From CAYWYR01 sp964462685 (GTDB taxonomy: Bacteria; Bacteroidota; Ignavibacteria; Kapaibacteriales; UBA2268), in NCBI GenBank assembly GCA_964462685.1, contig CAYWYR010000022.1, forward strand, positions 1 through 42,585: a stretch of 42,585 bases of DNA. Direction: 5' to 3'. The notes beneath the pieces were generated by a model. That model was not told the DNA's origin. It worked only from the letters and a program-made list of their open reading frames with translations, and searched no databases. Each line of letters begins with the position of its first letter. Position 1 is the first letter of the stretch. Positions 17,625-26,203 of this stretch are shown here, piece after piece. The translations under genes were made by a program, and so were the position numbers.

Positions 17625-17717
17625 CCGTCATTCTGAGGGAGCACAGCGACCGAAGAATCTCTAGTGGCATGTTCTAGTTTTTCGGGATTTCTTGGGCTTC
17701 GCCGCTGGGAATGACGG
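17625..17717. repeat. Palindromic dispersed repeat, copy A (about 93 bp)
   Basis: Starts CCGTCATTCTGAGGGAGC and ends CCGCTGGGAATGACGG. The ends are inverted repeats of each other (CCGTCATTC / GAATGACGG). Copy B at 17798 differs at only about five positions. A CTTGTCATATTG segment precedes copy A and recurs between A and B. Confidence 0.9.
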
Positions 17718-17797
17718 TGTGTATGTCTAATACTCTTGTCATATTGAGCTTGTCGAAATATATACAAGAACATTATGCGCAGTTCCAGCCACCCCGT

Positions 17798-17890
17798 CCG
17801 TCATTCTGAGGGAGCAAAGCGACCGAAGAATCTCTAGTGGCGTGTTCAAGTTTTTCGGGATTTCTTGGGCTTCGCCGCTCGGAATGACGG
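17798..17890. repeat. Palindromic dispersed repeat, copy B (about 93 bp)
   Basis: Same length and almost the same sequence as copy A, with inverted ends CCGTCATTC / GAATGACGG. The spacer between A and B holds a TTGAGCTTGTCGAAATAT segment, a second short repeat type. Both copies lie directly upstream of the DUF433 antitoxin gene. Confidence 0.9.
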
Positions 17891-17971
17891 TGTAATGTTT
17901 TTGATATAAGTCGAATAGCAACTAATTTTATAAAGCCATCGTTCAATATAATTAAACAATAGGTTTTCGTT

Positions 17972-18181
17972 ATGAATAGAATAGTCAGTGATATAGATAT
18001 ATGCGGCGGTAGGCCGAGAATCGAAGGCACAAGGATACGGATAATCGATATTTTAGAGATGCTTTCTAATAAGCTTACTTTCGATCAGATTATAGATGAA
18101 TTCCCAGAGCTGAAAGAAGATGATATCAAGTCAGCTATTGAATATGCAGAGAAAAGAATAGAGCATGCGACTATTAGTTGA
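17972..18181 (+). CDS. DUF433-family antitoxin
   Basis: 69 residues matching the DUF433 (VapB-type) signature: ICGGRPRIEGTRIRIIDILE, then LTFDQIIDEFPELKEDDIKSA with a helix-turn-helix-like end and YAEKR. Family members bind DNA and neutralise a PIN-like DUF5615 toxin encoded downstream. Here the downstream toxin frame starts at 18165, overlapping the antitoxin by 17 nt, as expected for a translationally coupled pair. The antitoxin is intact while the toxin is broken. The locus lies between clusters of palindromic repeats, which may mark past transfer. Family confidence is high. Confidence 0.88.
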   Translation: MNRIVSDIDICGGRPRIEGTRIRIIDILEMLSNKLTFDQIIDEFPELKEDDIKSAIEYAEKRIEHATIS

Positions 18182-18494
18182 TGCGCATATTTCGTATAAA
18201 TTTTCGAAATGGCTCGATTCTTAAGATGGTGTCGAATCAAAGTCACCTTCTTATGTTGGCTTGCAAGAAGCTAAGGATACAGACATATTTGATTATGCTA
18301 AATCAAATAGATATACAATTCTTTCAAAAGATTCCGATTTCCTTAGTCTTCATTACAGGTTCGGAGCCCCTCCTAAAATTTTGATACTGAGAACAGGAAA
18401 TACATCAACTGATTTTTTGATAGAGTATTTTACTATTAGATTAGGAATAATATCAGACTTTCTTGATAAAGAAGACTTACTGGAATTGATTTAA
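18165..18494 (+). pseudogene. DUF5615 PIN-like toxin interrupted by an in-frame stop
   Basis: The frame opens at ATG 18165 with MRLLVDAHISYKFSKWLDS, hits TAA at 18222-18224 after 19 codons, and continues in the same frame to TAA at 18492-18494 with a full DUF5615 body: GLQEAKDTDIFDYAKSN, then SKDSDFLSLHYRFG, PPKILILRTGNTSTDF and a hydrophobic C-terminal helix. The N-terminal Asp of LLVDAH and the SKDSDF acidic motif are the expected PIN-like active-site elements, and they now lie on opposite sides of the stop. A truncated product from an internal start such as TTG at 18261 would lack the first catalytic Asp. A sequencing error at one base is the alternative to a real nonsense mutation. Confidence 0.85.
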
Positions 18495-18513
18495 AAATTG
18501 CACATCGTGGTAT

Positions 18514-18578
18514 AAGAATCTCTAATGGAGTGTTCAAGCTCGAGGGGATTCCTTTGGTTTCGCCGCTCGGAATGACGG
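18514..18578. repeat. Palindromic dispersed repeat, copy C (right part only)
   Basis: Begins AAGAATCTCTAATGGAG and ends CGCTCGGAATGACGG, matching the right two thirds of copies A and B; the CCGTCATTC left arm is missing. It lies just after the broken toxin gene. Confidence 0.8.
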
Positions 18579-18587
18579 AATAAAGCT

Positions 18588-18610
18588 GTGCCTTCGGCAG
18601 GCTCAGGCAC
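18588..18610. repeat. Small palindromic repeat
   Basis: GTGCCT at 18588-18593 pairs with AGGCAC at 18605-18610 around TCGGCAGGCTC. On the opposite strand it reads GAGCCTGCCGAAGGCAC, which resembles the GAGCTTGTCGAA segment at about 17743, so both may be one short dispersed family. It lies between partial copies C and D. Confidence 0.6.
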
Positions 18611-18619
18611 CAACCCCGT

Positions 18620-18656
18620 CCGTCATTCAGAGTGAGCGGAGCGACCGAAGAATCCC
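18620..18656. repeat. Palindromic dispersed repeat, copy D (left arm only)
   Basis: CCGTCATTCAGAGTGAGC followed by GGAGCGACCGAAGAATCCC matches the left arm of copies A and B; the right arm is absent. Together with copy C the order on this side is right part then left part. The stretch 18495-18825 holds no gene other than these repeats. Confidence 0.75.
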
Positions 18657-18825
18657 AGGTGATGTTGACAGTGAATTTTTAAATAACTCCACGATACTAT
18701 CCCTACATGAGCCTGCCAAATTGTATCTTCCAAAATATTATATCAAAAGTATATAATAAGAATTTCTTGATATCGATTAATATTGTACCTTTCATTTACT
18801 ATCAAAAACACAATCTTATAGTTAG

Positions 18826-19656
18826 ATGCCCATAAAGTTAGCAGTACCCGAAAACAGTTTTTCCGAAAATATTTACGCAGCTATCGAAGGTGAACAGCCT
18901 GAGAAGAACGCTGCCGATATAGGCGTTCAGCTTATTAAGACTACAGAAGATAAAGCACAGAGAATGCTTGCCAATAGGGAAGTGGATGCCGCGCTGATTA
19001 CGCCACTGTCTTTTGCTAAAATGTCCGATACGCTTAGTTTAAGGGTTATACCTACTTACTGTGTGGCGCCGGAAGACTTTACTGGTGCTGCTACGATATA
19101 CTTCAAAAGTGGGGCAAACGGCGTAGAAAGCATCGGATCCGCGTACCCTCACTCTTATCTATCAACTCTCAGCAAAATACTACTTAATGAGCTCTATGGT
19201 ATCGAGGCAAATGTCGAAAAATCAAAATCGAATAAGGATGATATTCTCGATGATCATGATGTAGCGATAATCCAGTTTGAAGAGGAAACGCCTTTAGAGG
19301 CATTGGATCTATCCGAGGAATGGTTACAGCTTTACAAAAACCCTTTGCCGCTTTATTTTTGGGCTTGCTGGACTGATAACCAAGACAAGGATATCAAAAT
19401 TGCTACAGAACAGGTAGCTCCATCATCTATTCCAGCTTTTAAAGAAGTTCGGTTTGGAGAAGACGAGCAGCGCTACGGCAGGCTACATTTCCTATGGCAC
19501 GAAAAAATAGAACAAGCAATCGATCACGCTTTGGAAATACTGTTCTACAACCAATACAGCAATCAGATACATTCGATAAAATTATTCGACCATAACGAGG
19601 GCAAAGAAATAGATATCACCGATCCTGATTTAATCGGGTCTGGAGATCAAGAATAA
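18826..19656 (+). CDS. MqnA-like protein (putative chorismate dehydratase, futalosine pathway)
   Basis: 276 residues with a type 2 periplasmic-binding-like fold but no signal peptide, so probably cytosolic. Family-like features are an N-terminal beta strand (IKLAVPENSF), the VDAALITPLSFAKM segment near residue 63 (comparable to the VDlalipp region of MqnA) and LDLSEEWLQLYKNPLPLYFW near residue 170, which matches the DLgeeW...tglPfvfa signature of MqnA. The C-terminal helical part fits the family. MqnA converts chorismate to 3-enolpyruvylbenzoate, the first futalosine step to menaquinone. The typical SYLNxxP opening is not seen, so this may be a paralogue with another ligand. It stands alone without other mqn genes. 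Confidence 0.55.
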   Translation: MPIKLAVPENSFSENIYAAIEGEQPEKNAADIGVQLIKTTEDKAQRMLANREVDAALITPLSFAKMSDTLSLRVIPTYCVAPEDFTGAATIYFKSGANGVESIGSAYPHSYLSTLSKILLNELYGIEANVEKSKSNKDDILDDHDVAIIQFEEETPLEALDLSEEWLQLYKNPLPLYFWACWTDNQDKDIKIATEQVAPSSIPAFKEVRFGEDEQRYGRLHFLWHEKIEQAIDHALEILFYNQYSNQIHSIKLFDHNEGKEIDITDPDLIGSGDQE

Positions 19657-19702
19657 ATATTCTGATAATATCCTATGAAGTAAAAATATCAATAGAAATA
19701 TA

Positions 19703-20242
19703 TTACTTCGATGTTTCTCTTGCTATTTTTTCCATCCAATATGAGATTATCCCTACCGTAACGGAAACATTGAGTGAGTGTTTGCGGCCGTGCATAGGTA
19801 TGATAACCGATTTATTGCATTGGTTGATAAGGTCTTCAGGTATGCCTGATACTTCATTACCGAATAGGAAAGTACTGTTCAGGTCGCTATGATCAAGCTC
19901 GGTGTATGGGGTTGCGTTTTCTGTTAGCTCAACCGCTATCAAAGTATTGTTATTGCTTTTAACTGATTGGATAATATCATTAGGATCTTTAAGATAGGTG
20001 AACTTAACATCCTTATCTGCGCCTAATGCTGTTTTTGATATGTCTTCCCTTGGCGGATGTGGTGAATAACCGCTTAGGTATAGTCGTTCGGCTCCAGATG
20101 CGTCACAGGTGCGGAAAGCTGACCCGATATTATATGCGCTTCTGATATCATGCAACCAAATGGAGTGTTTGTTTGTTGTTCTTTTATGGGGCTTACGCAG
20201 CTCTTCAATTTCTTGAAAGCCCAGTTTTCGATCTTTTTGCAC
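19703..20242 (-). CDS. SpoU/TrmH-family RNA 2'-O-ribose methyltransferase
   Basis: 179 residues forming a bare SPOUT catalytic domain without an N-terminal RNA-binding extension. The three SpoU motifs are present: NIGSAFRTCDASG (from residue 38, with the catalytic Arg44), STFLFGNEVSGI (about 123-134) and VIIPMHGRKHSLNVSVTVGI (about 146-165), which makes the trefoil-knot S-adenosylmethionine site. The substrate RNA cannot be told from sequence; TrmH-like tRNA position 18 or an rRNA site are options. It faces away from the IgGFc-binding-like gene, sharing a 94-bp intergenic region that must hold both promoters. Confidence 0.88.
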   Translation of the reverse strand: MQKDRKLGFQEIEELRKPHKRTTNKHSIWLHDIRSAYNIGSAFRTCDASGAERLYLSGYSPHPPREDISKTALGADKDVKFTYLKDPNDIIQSVKSNNNTLIAVELTENATPYTELDHSDLNSTFLFGNEVSGIPEDLINQCNKSVIIPMHGRKHSLNVSVTVGIISYWMEKIARETSK

Positions 20243-20336
20243 TTGAAAATGAGTTTTTTTTAGAAATGACGGTACTAATTACTAACTTAAGTGTTACTTA
20301 AAGAAAGTAGATCATCAGTAATAGGAAAAAGTAAAT

Positions 20337-23258
20337 ATGCGCACTCAAAATATTTTAGCTTTGCTCTTGGTTTTTATGGCAGCTATTGCTGTAACGGTAG
20401 CACAAGAAGAGTTCTCCACTCAAGGTGATCACTTTATTTTTGGATACCCGCCTAATTTTCACGGAAGCTCCACTGCTGAGTCCTACTGCCTTATAAGTAT
20501 TACTGGCGACCCCGGAACCACGGGATATATTGATTTCTACTTCGAAAACGGTACAACTTCGAGAAGAGACTTTATGATTGATCAAAATGGTGTTTACACT
20601 CGCCGTTATAACAGATCGATATATAGTGTAGAGGTTGAAAACAATGCCAGTTTATATTCAAGTTTTGAGATAAGAAGCGATGCGGATGTGAGTGTATACG
20701 CACATAATATGTCTGTTTACACTTCCGAATCCATGATAGTTTACCCTGTTAACACCTTAGGGGTGGATTATTATATCATGTCATACCAGTCACTAATAAG
20801 GAATACCGGATTCACACAGCAATGGCATCCATCTCAGTTTCTAGTAGTAGCTACTGAGGATAATACCACCATAAATCTATTCTATGCAGATAATGTAGAT
20901 CATTCAGCCGAATTACAGCAGACAATCACTCTGGACAAGAACCAGTCTTTTTTGGTCGAATCCGCTTTTTTTGAAGAAGGTAATGATCTGACAGGTAGCC
21001 GGGTGGAAGCTGATAAACCAATTGCTGTTATGGGCTCTCATAATAGAGCAGTTGTTCCCACAGATGGCTCTGCTAGCAGTTATGACTATCTTTTAGAAAT
21101 GATGCCACCCAAGGTAACTTGGGCTGGAGAGTTTTATTTTGTACCGTTCCAGCAGCCAAATGATCAGATCAATGCCAATGAACCAGATATATTCCGTATT
21201 TCTCCTATCTTCAACGATACTGAAATAAGGATAAACAACGTATTGGTTGATATTCTTGACGCTGGTGAGACTCTGCAACTTGATCTTGTTGACGCAGGCA
21301 AGGTAAAGGCTACTGCCCCTATTATCGTTGCCCAGTACAAGAAGTCTAACTCCGATGGTAGTACCAATACCCGGGAATCAGATCCTTTTATGATGATAGT
21401 GCCGCCAGCAGAACAGTATATGGAAAGTTATCAGTTCTATTCTGTAAGTGATAATAGATTTCCAGATCATTATATAACGGCCATAGTACCAACGGCAGAT
21501 TTGGGCTCGGTACTGTTGGATGGTGCCGCCCCCAATATATTGGATCAGGGGCTGATCCCAAACAGTGATTACTCATATTTTTTCGTAGAGGTCGCTCCCG
21601 GTGTTCATGATATAACTGCTGATGTACCTTTTGGGCTTTATGTTTATGGCTACGGGCCTGCGGAATCTTACGGTTACATAGGCGGTAGCGCCATGCGCCG
21701 TATCGATAATAACCCCCCTGTTTTTGCTTTTACCAGTGAGGATGAGTGTTTTGTGGTAGAGGGAGTGGTAGAAGAGACAAACGCACTTGATACTTATATC
21801 GAAAGATTGGAGATAGAAAGGGACAGAAGCGAGAACGTTAACTTAAATGTGAACGGTATCACCGAAGATAGCTTTTTCTTTGCCGACTCAAGTGCATCTC
21901 TACCTTATAGGGTAGAGCTAGAAAACAATTTCGCAGATGGTAGATACAGGCTGACAGCATTCGATAGGAAAGACTATAAAGCAGTTGAAGAAGGTACTAT
22001 AAAAGGATTTACAGTGGGTACGGCAGTTGCCAACGCCACTCAGAATGATCTTCTGGCCGTTGAGGACTTCGGTTTTTGGGATGAGGATTATACACTCGAA
22101 ATAGAAATCAATAATTATGGTAGCTTCGAACAGGTAGTAACGGCAATCCAGCTCCAGAACCATACCGATTATGTCGTTATGGAGAATTTCCCTATCACGC
22201 TTCAACCAGGTGAAACGCGTACGGTTCAAATAGTGATCGGTGGGGAACTGGATCTTGCTCTTTCAGATATTATCACGGTATCAAATGACTGCCTGCCAAG
22301 AGATATCTATACTATCGATTTGGAATTTATAACCGATACCGATGATCCAACAGCGGTAATGAATCGTGGTAATTGCAATATCCCTTCCCAGATCACATTC
22401 AGCGACTTAGGTGCTAGGAACAGAGGCTTAGATGATGTCAGGATAGTCGAATCATCTAATATCGTGATTGATATAGATGAAAGCCAGGCCCCGGAAGAGC
22501 TGAATGTCACGGCCACTGTTATCGATAACCGTAGGGATGCTTTTTATACTTTGGAAGCTATAGACGGCGAAGGAAACACCGTTACCATTTCTGATACTAT
22601 ATCCGGCTTTTCGGTTGAGATCGTTCCGCTTGAGTTTTTGGCAGATGATCAGACCGGTCAAAACAACCATGGAATCAATGAGAACTGCGGAGTATTACCT
22701 TTGGCCAACACAGGTCTTTTCCCTATTACTTTAGAATACTCTGACATCAATAACGCGGATGTTATGATCCCGCCCACATCTTTCCCTCTTACTCTGCAGC
22801 CAGGCGATACACTGCTACTGCCTATGTGCGGCAGCGATAGCGGTATATCAACGGATTCTATTTTTGCTCAGCTCACATTAGGCAATGACTGCTCGGAGGT
22901 TGTAGGTGATATTATTATACCGGGCACCTATTTTATCGGGGAGGAAGAATCAGACTGTGATACAGAACTCAGACTGATTCAGATGGATGATCTGCCGCTG
23001 GGCGGCAAAATCATAAACTCTATATACCCCGTTCCTGCTCAGGATATGATAACTATGAGACTTATACTTGATACAGGGAATTATACTGTTACCATTACCG
23101 ATGCCTTTGGAGTGGAAACCGAACTTGTATCGGATAATTCCCCCTCCCTTGGGATATATACAGTTGAAGCCGACATATCAGATTTTGAAGCTGGCTTCTA
23201 TTTTGTTACAGTCGAGCAGAATGAAATCATACATTCATACCCTATAACTAAGAAATGA
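20337..23258 (+). CDS. IgGFc-binding-like T9SS cargo protein
   Basis: 973 residues with a signal peptide (cleavage near residue 22, TVAQEE). Residues about 80-460 match the IgGFc-binding N-terminal domain pattern: QFLVVATEDNTTINL, DKNQSFLVES, GSRVEADKPIAVMGSHN and LLEMMPPKVTWAGEFYFVP. The middle part contains Ig-like segments, including TITLQPGETRTVQI-type phrases (seen as FPITLQPGETRTVQIVIGG) repeated later as FPLTLQPGDTLLLPM. Residues about 890-973 form a T9SS sorting domain (SIYPVPAQDMITMRL ... AGFYFVTVEQN). Ribosome binding site AGGA at 20323-20326. In Bacteroidota such proteins are surface-exposed or shed; the binding partner is unknown, and the domain name does not prove immunoglobulin binding. 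Confidence 0.82.
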   Translation: MRTQNILALLLVFMAAIAVTVAQEEFSTQGDHFIFGYPPNFHGSSTAESYCLISITGDPGTTGYIDFYFENGTTSRRDFMIDQNGVYTRRYNRSIYSVEVENNASLYSSFEIRSDADVSVYAHNMSVYTSESMIVYPVNTLGVDYYIMSYQSLIRNTGFTQQWHPSQFLVVATEDNTTINLFYADNVDHSAELQQTITLDKNQSFLVESAFFEEGNDLTGSRVEADKPIAVMGSHNRAVVPTDGSASSYDYLLEMMPPKVTWAGEFYFVPFQQPNDQINANEPDIFRISPIFNDTEIRINNVLVDILDAGETLQLDLVDAGKVKATAPIIVAQYKKSNSDGSTNTRESDPFMMIVPPAEQYMESYQFYSVSDNRFPDHYITAIVPTADLGSVLLDGAAPNILDQGLIPNSDYSYFFVEVAPGVHDITADVPFGLYVYGYGPAESYGYIGGSAMRRIDNNPPVFAFTSEDECFVVEGVVEETNALDTYIERLEIERDRSENVNLNVNGITEDSFFFADSSASLPYRVELENNFADGRYRLTAFDRKDYKAVEEGTIKGFTVGTAVANATQNDLLAVEDFGFWDEDYTLEIEINNYGSFEQVVTAIQLQNHTDYVVMENFPITLQPGETRTVQIVIGGELDLALSDIITVSNDCLPRDIYTIDLEFITDTDDPTAVMNRGNCNIPSQITFSDLGARNRGLDDVRIVESSNIVIDIDESQAPEELNVTATVIDNRRDAFYTLEAIDGEGNTVTISDTISGFSVEIVPLEFLADDQTGQNNHGINENCGVLPLANTGLFPITLEYSDINNADVMIPPTSFPLTLQPGDTLLLPMCGSDSGISTDSIFAQLTLGNDCSEVVGDIIIPGTYFIGEEESDCDTELRLIQMDDLPLGGKIINSIYPVPAQDMITMRLILDTGNYTVTITDAFGVETELVSDNSPSLGIYTVEADISDFEAGFYFVTVEQNEIIHSYPITKK

Positions 23259-23322
23259 TTATTTTATTATAGAGATAATAACAATATTATGTGTCAATAA
23301 ATTACTCATATACGGAGGCATT

Positions 23323-24015
23323 ATGCTTAAATTAAAAGTTTTGTTTATATCTATCGTAATAGGAGGAAGTATATATGCAGATGCTCCTTTTAGATATAAT
23401 ATACACCCCGAAATGTATCTAAATGGACAATTACATCAATGGGCTATAGTCGATATTGATGGCGATGGAGTTTTAGATGGCAACTTTATGCGGTACGCTG
23501 TCGATCCGCCCGAAGATTGGTTATACTGGATACCAGCTTGTGCAGCTTGCCCTGTATTACAAATGTCAGGACAGATGTCAGAAAATGAGCAAACAAATAA
23601 TATCGGAATTGATCAAATTTCTAAGGACTACACAGTAAATAATTCGACTCACAACCTAAATATTGAAGGTAATGATGGTAAACCAAGGGTTGCCTCGCAA
23701 GAGGAAATATCTTTATTTGAACAAAAGTTCGATGCAATGAAAAAAAGTGGGTTACAGGAGCAGAATAGATTTGAATCAAAAGGATTCTATATCAAGGATG
23801 GCTTGGCTATTTATGACATTGACGGTACGAATACGTCCATAGATCATTTCTCAGCAAAAATTATTGATCTGAACGGCGAGATAATTGGCAATGCTTCAAT
23901 TGAAGGTAATAGTTTGATATATCCAATTGAATCTTTAGAATCAGGTAGATATATATATTCGGTATTTTACAATAATAATCCGGTAGCATCATTTAAACTT
24001 CATAAGGGTAATTAA
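23323..24015 (+). CDS. Small secreted protein with a sorting-domain-like C-terminus
   Basis: 230 residues, signal peptide ending near SIYADA. The mature N-terminus has VDIDGDGVLDGN, a calcium-loop-like motif, then a CAAC motif (IPACAACP) with two cysteines that could form a disulphide. The middle is charged and probably unfolded. The last 70 residues (SAKIIDLNGEIIGNASIEG ... SGRYIYSVFYNNNPVASF) resemble the second half of a T9SS type A sorting domain, though the usual YPNP start is not clear. A strong GGAGG ribosome binding site precedes the ATG. It lies 64 bp after the IgGFc-binding-like gene and could be co-transcribed. It is more AT-rich than its neighbours. Function unknown. Confidence 0.65.
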   Translation: MLKLKVLFISIVIGGSIYADAPFRYNIHPEMYLNGQLHQWAIVDIDGDGVLDGNFMRYAVDPPEDWLYWIPACAACPVLQMSGQMSENEQTNNIGIDQISKDYTVNNSTHNLNIEGNDGKPRVASQEEISLFEQKFDAMKKSGLQEQNRFESKGFYIKDGLAIYDIDGTNTSIDHFSAKIIDLNGEIIGNASIEGNSLIYPIESLESGRYIYSVFYNNNPVASFKLHKGN

Positions 24016-24493
24016 ATAAAAAATTTATAATTGTCGCCTTCATAATAGTTTGTTCTAGTGTAGCTTCTTTTTCATATGTAATTATAATTACCTTCTTTTA
24101 AAATTGCAACTGATATTTTATTCTCTGTTCTGATTTTAGGTATTAATACAGTCGATCTTGTTATGTCAAATCTTGAATCTGGCTTTCGTATTTTAAGCGT
24201 TTTGTAAAATTCTTTGTACACTCCAACCCTTAAACTAAAACATTACAAATTGATAATACTTACTGTCGTAACTAATAATTAATTATTACATACGTTTATA
24301 AAGTATGCTATAGATAATGCACAGCAATTATTAATAGAGATAGCTGTTAATACACCCATACTTATTCCAGGTCTGGTTACGGAAATGTTAATTTGTCATC
24401 AAAGCCAAGTCACCTTTGGCATATCCGCAACTAAAGATCGCAACATATCGTCATTGCGGTAAGATGATGAACAGACATTTTTTGAGGAAATAT
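24016..24493. other. AT-rich intergenic region with no convincing gene
   Basis: No convincing gene is seen. A minus-strand open stretch at 24072-24221 (GTG start, 49 codons, containing KTLKIRKPDSRFDITRS) reads as plausible protein but has no good start or ribosome binding site; it may be a gene fragment or chance. The promoter of the S41 protease gene should lie in the last part. Confidence 0.4.
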
Positions 24494-26131
24494 ATGAATA
24501 AAATCGTTTACGGTACTTTGATTACTGTTTTTTTGGTAGTGGCTTTTTGGCAGGTACAACCCACTATTGGTAGCGACAAGATATTCGAACAAGTCAGAAA
24601 ATTCGATTATGTGCTACAGACAGCATACAGAAATTATGTGGATGATGTTGATGCCGAAAAACTTACCGAAGCAGCTATCGAAGGAATGCTGAACGAGCTG
24701 GACGTACACTCTGTTTATATTTCCGCAGAGGAGATGCAAGCCGTAAATGAGAGCTTTGAGGGTAGTTTTGAAGGTATCGGAGTTCAGTTTGACATAATCA
24801 ACGATACTATAACTATAATATCACCGCTTGAAGACGGCCCTTCTGAAATGCTTGGCATCCAGCCGGGTGATAAGATCGTATCTATAGACGGCGAAGACGC
24901 GGTGGGCATCCCCAGAAGCGAAGTACCTAAGAAGCTTAAGGGGCCAAAAGGCACTAAGGTAAAAGTAGAGATAGCCAGAAGAGGAGAGCCTAAACTTATA
25001 GAATACTCTATCACAAGGGATCAGATACCTTTCAACTCGGTATCAGCTTCTTACATGATACCCAATACGGATATAGGAGTTGTTTCTATAGCCAGATTCG
25101 CAGGTACTACTTTCAAAGAGCTAATAGATGCTTTAAATGAGCTTGCACCTCAGGGTATGGAAAAGCTTATACTTGATCTTAGAGGAAACCCTGGTGGTTT
25201 TTTAGACCAAGCTTTTAGAATATCAAATGAGTTTTTGCCAGAAAACGATACTATCGTATTCACTAAGTCCAGAGACGGTAAGTTCGATGAAGCTTATATG
25301 TCAGAACCGAATGGGGTGCTGAGCGATATACCGGTCATTGTTCTTATAAACCAAGGTTCGGCTTCAGCCTCTGAGATAGTCTCAGGTGCCCTTCAGGATC
25401 ATGATAGAGGACTTATTGTTGGTACTACATCATTTGGTAAAGGCCTAGTTCAGAGACAATACAAAAACCCAGATGGTTCAGCTTTCAGAATTACAATTTC
25501 AAAATATTATACACCTTCTGGTAGATCTATCCAAAGGCCTTATGAAGATGAGGATGATTATAGAAACTTGGTAGGAAGGATTGATCTGGAAGAAGGGGAT
25601 TATTGGGATAATGGTATAGAAAAAATCAAGAAAGCTGCCGCTAAGGATAGCACTGTTGTATTTGATTCTCTTCCTATTTACTACACTGAGAAAGGGAGAC
25701 CAGTTCTTGGCGGAGGCGGTATAATGCCTGATTATATAATCAATGCGGATACTACAAGGCTTACAGATCTCAGTGTCGATTTTAGAAGAAACAGACTGCT
25801 TTATGAGTTCGCAAACGACTATATTGCTGCCAACGGTGATCAATTTGATGCGAAGTACGGTAATAACTTCAATCAATTTATCAGCGAATTCGAACTCACT
25901 TCTGATATGAAGAAAAGCCTTAAGAAAACAGCGGAAAGCCGCGATATAGAATGGGATGAAGATGAATATGAAAAAGATGAAGATTGGATAGAACTAGAGT
26001 TCAAATCCAATATAGCACGGATAAAATGGGATGGCGATCACGAGAGGCAAGTGCTCGTACCGATCGACAGACAATTGCAAAAAGCAATAACACTGTTCCC
26101 CAAAGCTCAGGAACTTGCGGATAATGATTGA
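24494..26131 (+). CDS. S41-family C-terminal processing protease (CtpA type)
   Basis: 545 residues from the chosen ATG at 24494, which has GAGGA at 24484-24488 and gives a clean N-terminal membrane anchor (IVYGTLITVFLVVAFW). After a helical section, a PDZ domain spans about residues 85-165 (GIGVQFDIIND, LGIQPGDKIVSIDG). The peptidase core has LILDLRGNPGG near 230 and NQGSASASEIVSGAL, with Ser291 and, 25 residues later, Lys316 in TSFGKGLVQ as the Ser-Lys dyad. The extended C-terminal part is charged and helical. Such enzymes act in the periplasm, trimming or degrading envelope proteins. The DUF3108 gene follows after 72 bp and may share its message. Confidence 0.93.
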   Translation: MNKIVYGTLITVFLVVAFWQVQPTIGSDKIFEQVRKFDYVLQTAYRNYVDDVDAEKLTEAAIEGMLNELDVHSVYISAEEMQAVNESFEGSFEGIGVQFDIINDTITIISPLEDGPSEMLGIQPGDKIVSIDGEDAVGIPRSEVPKKLKGPKGTKVKVEIARRGEPKLIEYSITRDQIPFNSVSASYMIPNTDIGVVSIARFAGTTFKELIDALNELAPQGMEKLILDLRGNPGGFLDQAFRISNEFLPENDTIVFTKSRDGKFDEAYMSEPNGVLSDIPVIVLINQGSASASEIVSGALQDHDRGLIVGTTSFGKGLVQRQYKNPDGSAFRITISKYYTPSGRSIQRPYEDEDDYRNLVGRIDLEEGDYWDNGIEKIKKAAAKDSTVVFDSLPIYYTEKGRPVLGGGGIMPDYIINADTTRLTDLSVDFRRNRLLYEFANDYIAANGDQFDAKYGNNFNQFISEFELTSDMKKSLKKTAESRDIEWDEDEYEKDEDWIELEFKSNIARIKWDGDHERQVLVPIDRQLQKAITLFPKAQELADND

Positions 26132-26203
26132 TAACGATCAATTACAGCGAGTCTGGGAATAGATATGAACAGTTGGGAAAAGAAATTTAATAAAGGAAAA
26201 AAA

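Noticed and set aside
18222..18224. Idea that the TAA in the toxin is read through or recoded
   Set aside because: No slippery sequence or known recoding signal is seen around it, and a nonsense mutation or base error is simpler.
24072..24221. Minus-strand stretch of 49 codons starting with GTG
   Set aside because: Reads as possible protein but has no ribosome binding site, no motif and no partner; kept only as a remark on the intergenic region.
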